A DNA stretch of 64,000 bases from Echinicola vietnamensis DSM 17526 (GTDB lineage Bacteria > Bacteroidota > Bacteroidia > Cytophagales > Cyclobacteriaceae), in assembly GCF_000325705.1 (NCBI RefSeq), contig NC_019904.1, positions 2,358,001 through 2,422,000 on the forward strand, in the 5' to 3' direction. The position numbers and the translations under genes were made by a program. How positions within the stretch are numbered: the stretch's first letter is position 1; each line of letters starts with the position of its first letter. Positions 44,699-52,731 of this stretch are shown one piece after another. The notes under the pieces were generated by a model, which saw only the letters and a program-made list of their open reading frames with translations, did not search any database and was not told the DNA's origin.

Positions 44699-47650
44699 AT
44701 GAAATACCGATTATTAAAAGGAGGGTTGTGGGTTTTGGCCATGATTTGTGTGCTGCAATATACCCATGCCCAGTCAGGTTCAACTACTAGTAAAATTCCT
44801 TTTTTACAGCAGAAGAGCACTTGGGCAGATTCAGTTTTCCAGACCATGAGTCCAGAGGAGCGCATTGCCCAGTTGATTATGATCCCAGTTTATTCCAATA
44901 GGGACAAGGCTTATGAGGATTCCATTGCGCGACTGGTGGAGGAATATAAAGTGGGCGGCTTGATATTTTTTCAAGGAGGTCCCGGGCGCCAAGCCAGTAT
45001 GACCAACCGTTACCAAGCAATCAGTAAAGTGCCTTTGATTGTTTCCATCGATGCAGAGTGGGGGCTGGGCATGCGACTGGACAGCACCATGAGTTTTCCT
45101 TATCAAATGGCCCTTGGAGGTATTGAGGATGAGCAATTGATCTATCAAATGGGTGCAGAAATCGCCCGGCAGTGCAAGCGGATTGGGGTGAATGTGAACT
45201 TTGCCCCAGTGGTGGATATCAACAATAATGCGAATAATCCCGTGATCGGCTTCCGTTCGTTTGGGGAGGACAAGGAAAATGTGACTTCCAAGGCCTTGGC
45301 TTATATGAATGGGATGCAGGACGAGCATGTTTTGGCCAATGCCAAACACTTTCCAGGCCATGGAGATACTGATGTAGATTCCCATGTGGGGCTGCCACTG
45401 ATCAGTTTTTCCAGGGAACGATTGGAAAATACGGAGCTTTATCCTTTCCGGAAATTGATGCGCAATGGACTTGGCAGTGTGATGGTAGCACATATGAGTA
45501 TTCCAGTCTTGGACGATACCCCAAATTTGGCCTCTACCCTTTCCAAGCCTATCGTGACAGATTTGCTCAAAGGAGAAATTGGCTATGAGGGGCTTGTGTT
45601 TACCGATGCATTGAACATGCAGGGCGTGGCTAAATTTTACCCTCCAGGGATTGTCGATGTGAAGGCGCTATTGGCAGGAAATGACATGCTACTCAATACC
45701 ATGGATGTCAAAACAACCATCGAGGAGGTGAAGAAAGCCATAAAAAACGGTGAAATCACCCAAGCAGAAGTGGACAAGCGCGTGATGAAAGTGTTGCAGG
45801 CCAAAGATTGGCAGGGCCTTAGCCACTGGCAGCCGGTGTCCATGGAAGATATCCATGAGGACCTTAACAACTCGAAGGCTCATTCCCTGAACAGGCAATT
45901 AGTGGAGGCATCGATTACGCTGTTAAGAAATGAGGAGGAAGCGCTTCCAATCAAGCGATTAGCGTCGGAGAAATTGGCTTATGTGGCCCTTGGTGCCGAG
46001 GAGGAAACCGCTTTCCAACGCGGGCTGAGCAGATATGTAGAGGCAGACACGTTTTTTGTGCCAAAGGATATATCACTTTCCTCCCTGGAGGATATGCTCA
46101 AGACACTTCAAGGTTACTCCAAAGTGATCGTGGGTATTCACCATTTGGGCTTGAAGGCCAGTGTGAAGAATTTTGGGATTACGGCAGAAATGAATGTAAT
46201 GCTGAAAAAGCTCATCAATGCCCAGCCCACCGTGGTGGCGGTATTTGGAAATGTTTACAGCTTGGATAAGTTAGAGGATTTGGAGAAGGCCACTGCCGTC
46301 ATTGCTACTTATCAGGAGTCTGAGCTCACACAAGATGTAGCTTCACAACTTGTTTTTGGGGGTGTAGGTGCCAAAGGGAAATTGCCTGTCACCATCAATC
46401 ATAACTTTAAAATCGGAGATGGCCTTCAAACATCAGACGGTTTTCGCTTTTCTTATGTGGAACCAGAAGCCGTGGGGATTGCACAGGAGGATTTGACTGG
46501 AATCAAGGATTTGGTGCAGCAGGCCATAGCAGAAAAGGCGATTCCGGGGGCATCGGTTTTGGTGGCCAAGGAAGGCAAAGTGTTTTACCAGCAAGCATTT
46601 GGCTACCATACCTATGACAAGGAAGTTCCGGTCAAAATCACGGACTTGTATGACTTAGCTTCTGTGACCAAGATCAGCACGTCCTTGGCAGCATTGATGC
46701 AATTGCAGGGTGAGGGGAAGTTTGATGAAAACAAGACCCTCGGAGACTACCTGCCCATGGCCAAGGGGACGAATAAGGAGGATTTGGTTTATAAGGATAT
46801 TTTAACCCATCAAGCGGGACTAACCTCATGGATTGCATTTTGGAAGAGTACTGTTCGCAAAAACGGTTCTTTCAAATGGTTTACCTTTAAGGATCACCAA
46901 AGCAAGCGGTTTCCCATAAAAGTAGCCGATCATTTATACATCCATCGCCACTATGCCGATAAGATTTATAAGGAAATCATGAAGTCTCCCGTGAGTGAGG
47001 ATAAAAAATATGTTTACAGTGATTTATCGTTTATTCTGGCGCCTAAAGTCGTGGAGCATATTACGGGAGAACCTTTTATCGATTACCTGAATGAAACGAT
47101 CTATGATCATTTAGGGGCAAGCACGTTGACCTTTAATCCTTATCAAGACTATCCGGCCGACAGGATCGTTCCCACCGAATATGATAGTCTCTTCAGGAGG
47201 CAATTGCTACATGGAACCGTGCACGATGAAGGAGCTGCCATGCTGGGAGGTGTCAGTGGACATGCCGGTCTTTTTGGAGATGCCAATGATTTGGCCAAGC
47301 TTATGCAGCTGTACCTAGATGATGGTGAATATGCTGATGAAACTCTTATCAAGGGCCATACAGTAAGTAAATTTGGCAAGTGCCAGTTTTGTCCTGATAA
47401 CTACCGGGCACTGGGATTTGACCGACCAAGGAAACCGGGAGATCCCAATGGCAATTCAGCCCCAAGTGCTCCGGCCAGCAGTTTTGGCCATACGGGCTTT
47501 ACCGGGACTTATGCTTGGGTGGATCCAGAAAACCAATTGGTTTATGTTTTTTTGTCCAACCGGGTAAATCCCACCAGAGAGAACACGAAGCTATATCAGT
47601 TAAATACACGGACAAATGTACTTGAAGTAGTGTATCAAGCGATGAAGTGA
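44699..47650 (+). CDS. GH3 beta-N-acetylhexosaminidase (NagZ) fused to a beta-lactamase-fold (AmiE-like) domain
   Basis: The 983-residue exported protein joins two enzymes. Residues ~40-390 are a NagZ-type GH3 domain with KHFPGHGDTDVDSHVGLP near residue 216 (acid/base Asp-His pair) and the nucleophile Asp in FTDALNMQG near residue 303. Residues ~390-590 are a GH3 C-terminal-like region. Residues ~600-983 are a serine beta-lactamase-fold domain with SxxK in LASVTKIST near residue 654, YSDLS as the Tyr motif and GHTGFTGT as the third box. In B. subtilis the separate neighbours NagZ and AmiE (beta-lactamase fold) remove GlcNAc and the stem peptide. The fusion may do both. A signal peptide ends near THAQS. 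Confidence 0.9.
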   Translation: MKYRLLKGGLWVLAMICVLQYTHAQSGSTTSKIPFLQQKSTWADSVFQTMSPEERIAQLIMIPVYSNRDKAYEDSIARLVEEYKVGGLIFFQGGPGRQASMTNRYQAISKVPLIVSIDAEWGLGMRLDSTMSFPYQMALGGIEDEQLIYQMGAEIARQCKRIGVNVNFAPVVDINNNANNPVIGFRSFGEDKENVTSKALAYMNGMQDEHVLANAKHFPGHGDTDVDSHVGLPLISFSRERLENTELYPFRKLMRNGLGSVMVAHMSIPVLDDTPNLASTLSKPIVTDLLKGEIGYEGLVFTDALNMQGVAKFYPPGIVDVKALLAGNDMLLNTMDVKTTIEEVKKAIKNGEITQAEVDKRVMKVLQAKDWQGLSHWQPVSMEDIHEDLNNSKAHSLNRQLVEASITLLRNEEEALPIKRLASEKLAYVALGAEEETAFQRGLSRYVEADTFFVPKDISLSSLEDMLKTLQGYSKVIVGIHHLGLKASVKNFGITAEMNVMLKKLINAQPTVVAVFGNVYSLDKLEDLEKATAVIATYQESELTQDVASQLVFGGVGAKGKLPVTINHNFKIGDGLQTSDGFRFSYVEPEAVGIAQEDLTGIKDLVQQAIAEKAIPGASVLVAKEGKVFYQQAFGYHTYDKEVPVKITDLYDLASVTKISTSLAALMQLQGEGKFDENKTLGDYLPMAKGTNKEDLVYKDILTHQAGLTSWIAFWKSTVRKNGSFKWFTFKDHQSKRFPIKVADHLYIHRHYADKIYKEIMKSPVSEDKKYVYSDLSFILAPKVVEHITGEPFIDYLNETIYDHLGASTLTFNPYQDYPADRIVPTEYDSLFRRQLLHGTVHDEGAAMLGGVSGHAGLFGDANDLAKLMQLYLDDGEYADETLIKGHTVSKFGKCQFCPDNYRALGFDRPRKPGDPNGNSAPSAPASSFGHTGFTGTYAWVDPENQLVYVFLSNRVNPTRENTKLYQLNTRTNVLEVVYQAMK

Positions 47651-47790
47651 TTCTTAAGATATGAGTATTGAGATATGAGTCTTGAGAAAATTGTATATCA
47701 AATTCTTCCTTTCGATGGGGAGGTTAAGAAGGGTGAAATCAGTAACGAACTAGCATAAATAATTAATAATCACTAACCATTACCCAAACC

Positions 47791-49626
47791 ATGAAAAAAT
47801 TACTGGCATTGCTCTTGGTGATGCAGATAGGTGGCGTCTATGGCCAAAACTTTAAGTTTGCCTTTGTGACGGATACTCATATCGGTTCGCCCAGTGGGGC
47901 TGCGGAAGAGGATTTGGAAAAGACCATAACGGATATCAACGGTCAAGAAGGGCTGGATTTTGTACTGCTCACTGGAGATATTACGGAGATGGGCACAGAT
48001 GAAGAAATAGCGCGTGCAAAGGAGATTATAGACAAACTAAAAATTCCGTATTATGTCATCCCTGGTAATCACGACACAGGCTGGTCAGAATCGGGCGGAG
48101 TGAGTTTTATCAAAGCCTTTGGTTACGATAAGTTTGTTTTTGAGCATGAGGGGTATAAGTTTATCGGAACTGCTTCTGGACCTTATGTCAGGATGTCGGA
48201 TGGTCATATTCCCAGGGATGCTGTGGTATGGATGGATTCGGTACTCGCTGCTACGCCGAAAGACCAGCGCATCATTAATGTAAATCATTATCCCTTGGAC
48301 AATAGTCTGGACAACTGGTTTGAGTTGACGGAAAGGCTAAAAAAATACAATACCCAGTTTTCCATCTGCGGACATGGCCACCGCAACAAACCCTACGATT
48401 TTGAAGGCATTCCCGGAGCTATGGGGCGGTCAAATTTACGGGCCAAAGATGCTGTAGGGGGGTACAATATTGTCACGATTAGCCCTGATACGGCTTATTT
48501 TGCAGAACGTACCTCAGGCCTGAAGACGGATGCGCCTTGGCGAAAAATCGCCCTAGGTGCAAAGGATTATGCTGCAAAAGAAAATTATGAAAGACCTGAT
48601 TTTAGCATCAATGAAAAATACGACCAGGTATCTGCTAAGTGGAGTTATCATGCTGATGCCAATGTGATCAGTACGCCTTTGGTGGCCAAGGGGAAAGTGA
48701 TTTTTGGAAATAGTGTCGGGAAAGTGGAGGCCCTTTCCATAGAGACAGGCCGGTTGGAATGGTCATATGATACAGGTGCAGGGATTTTCTCTTCACCTGT
48801 GCGATACCACGACTTGGTAATATTCGGTACGGGCGATGGAAACATCTACGCGCTTAACTTAACTGACGGGGAATTGGAATGGAAAACACCAGCATCTGCT
48901 GCTGTGTTGGGTTCGCCCATAGTAGAAGATGGTAAGGTGTATATTGGTGCCAGTGACGGTAAATTCCGGGCCTTGGATGCGAAAGACGGTAAGGTATTGT
49001 GGGTATTTGGTGGATTGGAAGGGCCAGTGGTGAGCAAACCACTTATTTACCAAGGGAAGGTGATTTTTGGAGCGTGGGACAGGCATTTGTATGCGGTGGA
49101 CAGGGCCAGTGGGAAGCTTGCTTGGAAATGGGACAATGGATCCGCCAACCGCATGTATTCACCAGCAATGTGTGTTCCCGTGGCCCATGAAGGCGTGGTC
49201 TATATCGTCGCGCCAGATCGGTACATCACCGCATTGGATGCTGCCAGTGGGGAGGAACTTTGGAGGAGCAATGAGGCGACCGTAAGGGAATCCATAGGGA
49301 TTTCATCGGATGGGAAATGGGTCTATGGTAAAACCATGAATGATGAAGTGGTGGCTTTCGAGACAGGAAGGGATGCTGCCAACCTGGCTTGGCGAATGGA
49401 TTGTGGGTTTGGCTACGAGCATGTGCCGTCCATGTTGATAGAAAACGGTGGGGCGGTTTATTTTGGAACAAAGAACAGTACGGTTTACAGCATTGATCCC
49501 CAAACCAGAACCATCCACTGGGCGCATAAAATTGACAATTCCATGGCCAATACGGTGAACGTTATTGATGAACATTCCTTGGTGGTAGCAACCATGGACG
49601 GAAAGGTGGAGTTGTTGGAGTTTTAG
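47791..49626 (+). CDS. Secreted metallophosphoesterase with PQQ-type beta-propeller
   Basis: The 611-residue protein has a signal peptide ending near VYGQ. Residues ~22-250 are a calcineurin-like phosphoesterase with all metal motifs: VTDTHIG, LTGDITE, PGNHDTG and CGHGHRN. Residues ~285-611 contain about seven repeats of the type ALSIETGRLEWSY, ALNLTDGELEW and ALDAKDGKVLW, which form a PQQ/quinoprotein-like propeller without an obvious dehydrogenase. It lies between the GH3 fusion and namZ on the same strand, with 140 and 46 bases of spacing. It may remove phosphate from sugar or teichoic-type substrates while the propeller binds a wall or protein partner. That role is an inference. Confidence 0.85.
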   Translation: MKKLLALLLVMQIGGVYGQNFKFAFVTDTHIGSPSGAAEEDLEKTITDINGQEGLDFVLLTGDITEMGTDEEIARAKEIIDKLKIPYYVIPGNHDTGWSESGGVSFIKAFGYDKFVFEHEGYKFIGTASGPYVRMSDGHIPRDAVVWMDSVLAATPKDQRIINVNHYPLDNSLDNWFELTERLKKYNTQFSICGHGHRNKPYDFEGIPGAMGRSNLRAKDAVGGYNIVTISPDTAYFAERTSGLKTDAPWRKIALGAKDYAAKENYERPDFSINEKYDQVSAKWSYHADANVISTPLVAKGKVIFGNSVGKVEALSIETGRLEWSYDTGAGIFSSPVRYHDLVIFGTGDGNIYALNLTDGELEWKTPASAAVLGSPIVEDGKVYIGASDGKFRALDAKDGKVLWVFGGLEGPVVSKPLIYQGKVIFGAWDRHLYAVDRASGKLAWKWDNGSANRMYSPAMCVPVAHEGVVYIVAPDRYITALDAASGEELWRSNEATVRESIGISSDGKWVYGKTMNDEVVAFETGRDAANLAWRMDCGFGYEHVPSMLIENGGAVYFGTKNSTVYSIDPQTRTIHWAHKIDNSMANTVNVIDEHSLVVATMDGKVELLEF

Positions 49627-49672
49627 TTTTTCGTTGGAAGGTTAAAAAAGTGTCCAAATTATAAGAAAAGAT

Positions 49673-50974
49673 ATGAAAAAGTATGTGTCAATAAAGGCAG
49701 TGTTGTTTTGCGCAGCCATGGTGTTGTTTTGCGGTGCATGCGGCGGTAGGCAGACAGCAGAAGAGGCTACCGAAAAGAACCCGGAAGAGGAGCAAATCAA
49801 GCGTGTAGTAATCGGAGCGGAGCGGTTGCTGGAACCGGCATATTTCCCACTGGTAAAAGGAAAAAATGTGGCTTTGGTGACCAATCACACTGGATTGCTA
49901 CCAGATGGCAGGCATCTGGTAGACGTGCTTCACGAAAATAAGGACGTGGAACTGAAGTTGTTGTTTGGTCCCGAGCATGGTATCAGGGGAGAGGAGGATA
50001 ATCATGTGGCAGATGGAAAGGACAATAGCACAGGCTTACCGGTAGTTTCCCTTTATGGAAAAGTCCGGAAGCCTACACCAGAGATGCTGGAGGGGATCGA
50101 TGTGATCTTGTTTGATATTCAGGATGTGGGTGCACGGTTTTATACGTATATCGCCACCATGAGCCATGTGCTGGAAGCGGCGGCGGAAGCAGGGATTCCT
50201 TATGTGGTTTTAGACAGGCCCAATGCCATTGGCGGTAAGTATGTGGACGGTCCCGTAGGGGAAAAGCAGCTCCAGCCCATTGTAGGGGTGGACCAACTCC
50301 CGGTGGTACATGGGATGACCGTGGGCGAATTGGCACATATGTTCAATGAAGAGCGGGGAAATGAAGGCTTGCCAAAAGCAGCATTGACGGTCGTCAAAAT
50401 GGAGAATTACCAGCGGGATATGTGGTTTGATGAGACGGGGCTTCCTTGGGTCAAGCCTTCTCCAAATATGCTGACATTGACCACTGCTGCCCTTTATCCC
50501 ATGACCTGTCTCCTGGAGGGGACGAATGTTTCTGAAGCCAGGGGGACTTTGCATCCGTTTGAGCATATTGGTGCTCCATGGATTGACGGGGAGGTGTTGC
50601 GCAAGAAAATGTCTTCTTATAAGCTGCCGGGGGTGACCTTTGCTGCCAGTAGCTTTGTGCCGGAAAGTGTGGTGGATGGAATCGAAATTTATCCGCCCAA
50701 ATTTCTAGGTGAAGCCTGTTTCAGTGCGCAAATTACCTTGAAGGAGCGAGAGGCTTTCGAGTCGGCCAAAGCAGCAGTCTATATGCTGGACGCGCTAAAA
50801 GAATTATATCCGGATGAGTTGGAATGGAAGGAAAAGCGAATGGATGGCTTGTGGAAGACCCAAGCCGTGAGAACTCAGCTCCTGGAAGGGGTGTCCCCTG
50901 CTGAGATCATTGGAGGTTGGCAAGAGGGGTTGGCGTTTTTCAAAGCACGAAGGCTTAGTTGCCTATTGTATTAA
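49673..50974 (+). CDS. namZ: Exo-beta-N-acetylmuramidase NamZ (DUF1343, GH171)
   Basis: This 433-residue lipoprotein (lipobox CGAC, Cys23) belongs to DUF1343, whose B. subtilis member YbbC/NamZ releases MurNAc from the non-reducing end of peptidoglycan glycan chains. Diagnostic stretches are VALVTNHTGLLPDGRHL, the LFGPEHGIRGE motif, DVILFDIQDVGARFYTYI and DRPNAIGG. The later SPNMLTLTTAALYPMTCLLEGTN is equally conserved. With the NagZ/AmiE-like fusion next to it, the set needed to break glycan chains into GlcNAc and MurNAc is complete. A strong terminator follows, closing the locus. Confidence 0.92.
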   Translation: MKKYVSIKAVLFCAAMVLFCGACGGRQTAEEATEKNPEEEQIKRVVIGAERLLEPAYFPLVKGKNVALVTNHTGLLPDGRHLVDVLHENKDVELKLLFGPEHGIRGEEDNHVADGKDNSTGLPVVSLYGKVRKPTPEMLEGIDVILFDIQDVGARFYTYIATMSHVLEAAAEAGIPYVVLDRPNAIGGKYVDGPVGEKQLQPIVGVDQLPVVHGMTVGELAHMFNEERGNEGLPKAALTVVKMENYQRDMWFDETGLPWVKPSPNMLTLTTAALYPMTCLLEGTNVSEARGTLHPFEHIGAPWIDGEVLRKKMSSYKLPGVTFAASSFVPESVVDGIEIYPPKFLGEACFSAQITLKEREAFESAKAAVYMLDALKELYPDELEWKEKRMDGLWKTQAVRTQLLEGVSPAEIIGGWQEGLAFFKARRLSCLLY

Positions 50975-51436
50975 TCAAAGTTATTTTTGTTTTTGAAGAC
51001 CATGTCTGATGAGGCATGGTCTTTTTTTGTAGGTGATTTTTACATCTTGAAAATAATACATATACATATTTTTATTATTATTTTATAGTTTATTGTTTGT
51101 TTACTTATATATAGTGTTTATCACTAGTTGTGATGAATATTTTTACAATTGTCTATTAAGTATTGTTTTTGTATGATATCAATTATAAATTGAAAAAAAT
51201 TGACATTAATCACACTATAGTACATCATTTCACTTTTATTTATTGATTTTAGTGCTATTTACCTAGTTTATTGAATTTAAATGAATTCATTTTGGGTAGG
51301 GATGTGTCCTGCGGCATTTTCCTAATCTGTTTGTGGCTTTCAAGGGAAGCAGGTTCTCCTGGTATGGGGATGAAAAGAACATAACATCGTTTTATGAACG
51401 TGATTTTTGAATTTAACCTAGAAATTAAAATTATTT
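50975..51436. other. 462-base A+T-rich gap between namZ and the LamG genes
   Basis: Apart from the namZ terminator at the start, no gene or RNA was recognised. The stretch from 51050 to 51290 is extremely A+T-rich, and the last ~100 bases probably hold the promoter of the first LamG-like gene. The drop in G+C marks a change of region. Confidence 0.55.
50997..51028 (+). terminator. Rho-independent terminator after namZ
   Basis: AGACCATG (50997-51004) pairs with CATGGTCT (51015-51022) around a ten-base loop, followed by seven T residues. It lies 22 bases after the namZ stop. Confidence 0.9.
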
Positions 51437-52681
51437 ATGGCAATTAAATTAATTCCAGGAGGTGCTGATGCGGATGTCTTCACTGTAGGGAACAAGACCT
51501 ATCCGAAGGGCAGATTTTTTCTTTACAGGAAAGGGGAGACTGTCCTGGTGAACAGCAATGAAATGGGAGGCGTGGTGGCCTTTGGCCATTACACAGACTT
51601 CGAAGATGAACAAGGAAAATCCTTTGGCTCGGTGGATGACTTGATGGGGTACTTGGACGATATGATTTTCGGTAAGCGCGGAATTGTCCACAACAAGAGT
51701 CAATTGGATTATCAGCATACAGAAGGTAGTATTTTGCAATACGACAGAAGAAGGATGTTCGGTTCTCAGGCTAATCCGCTTACCGGAGCCATTACAGATT
51801 ATCATGACGGCACAGTAGATTCAACCAGAGGAGAGGGGATTATTTTTCATAAAGATGAAAATGAGCCACATTATCCATCAGGATTTGTGAAAGGAAGCGG
51901 GACTTATGCTGTTGGTCAGCTAAATATGATTCGATATCAGTATTTTACGCAGGACTTTAAGCTGTATACGATAGAGAACCTGACAGGATATGATGGGCAG
52001 GATGTCTACGACGGTCTTGTCCTACATTATGATTTTAGTAAAGGAACGGATATTGGCAATTCCATATTGGACCAGAGCGGTTTTGATAACAACGGTTTTT
52101 TGGATTATCCTGAGGATGCAATATGGGATGAAGATGCAGGGACGGTGACCTTAGGCAACAATGAAGATTCAGAATTGCGGAGCTTTATTAGGGTGCCCTT
52201 TTCTAAGAGCTTAGGGTATGTCAAGCATGAATTTACAATCATGGTAGATTTTGGCAAAAGAGGGAGGTTTTCAGGAGTGATATTTGGCACCAATAAATCA
52301 GGTGGTGGGAATAACGGTTTGAACATTGGGATAGTTAGTGATGGGAGAGTGGAGTTGGAAGTGAATGAGGAAAGTTTAGGAGCTGATGGTAGGGGAAGGT
52401 CTACCTCACCAGCTTTATATCCCGAGGATGGAAGTACGAAAACCTTTGTCATTACCTATGATGGTCGGTTTATACGGTTCTATTATAATGGTAGCCTTAA
52501 CAAATCAACTGAAATATCCGAAGGGGAGTATGTTTACAATGAGGAAGATTGGTATATCGGGAAGCAAAATGGTAGGACGGTAAGTTTAATAACACTTATT
52601 AGGCACTTTGCTGTATGGGATAGAGTGCTTTCCGGTGAAGAAATCGCAGACTTATGGGATAAGTTTTCTGTTTCTAAGTAA
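51437..52681 (+). CDS. Uncharacterised LamG-like domain protein, first of two tandem paralogues
   Basis: The family was not recognised over the first half. The 414-residue protein has no signal peptide and no membrane segment. Residues 1-180 form a conserved domain shared with the next gene: YPKGRFFLYRKGETVLVNSNE, shown as YPKGRFFLYR and VLVNSNE, then GSILQYDRRR. Residues ~190-410 look like a LamG/concanavalin fold: YDGLVLHYDFSKG, LDQSGFDNNG, FTIMVDFG, FVITYDGRFIRFYYNG and FAVWDRVLSGEEIA. It may bind a polysaccharide. Its base composition is richer in A+T than the locus before it. Export, if any, would need a non-Sec route. Confidence 0.7.
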   Translation: MAIKLIPGGADADVFTVGNKTYPKGRFFLYRKGETVLVNSNEMGGVVAFGHYTDFEDEQGKSFGSVDDLMGYLDDMIFGKRGIVHNKSQLDYQHTEGSILQYDRRRMFGSQANPLTGAITDYHDGTVDSTRGEGIIFHKDENEPHYPSGFVKGSGTYAVGQLNMIRYQYFTQDFKLYTIENLTGYDGQDVYDGLVLHYDFSKGTDIGNSILDQSGFDNNGFLDYPEDAIWDEDAGTVTLGNNEDSELRSFIRVPFSKSLGYVKHEFTIMVDFGKRGRFSGVIFGTNKSGGGNNGLNIGIVSDGRVELEVNEESLGADGRGRSTSPALYPEDGSTKTFVITYDGRFIRFYYNGSLNKSTEISEGEYVYNEEDWYIGKQNGRTVSLITLIRHFAVWDRVLSGEEIADLWDKFSVSK

Positions 52682-52731
52682 GCATAAGTGATGCTATTTA
52701 CAGTAAGTTTTTACCTTTAAATTAATTATTT

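Noticed and set aside
46490..47650. Beta-lactamase-like domain as an antibiotic-resistance gene
   Set aside because: It is the C-terminal part of a GH3 fusion next to namZ. The SxxK fold is shared with peptidoglycan amidases such as AmiE, so resistance is not supported.
51120..51134. ATCAC/GTGAT inverted repeat in the A+T-rich gap
   Set aside because: Arms are only five bases long in very A+T-rich DNA, so chance is a sufficient explanation.
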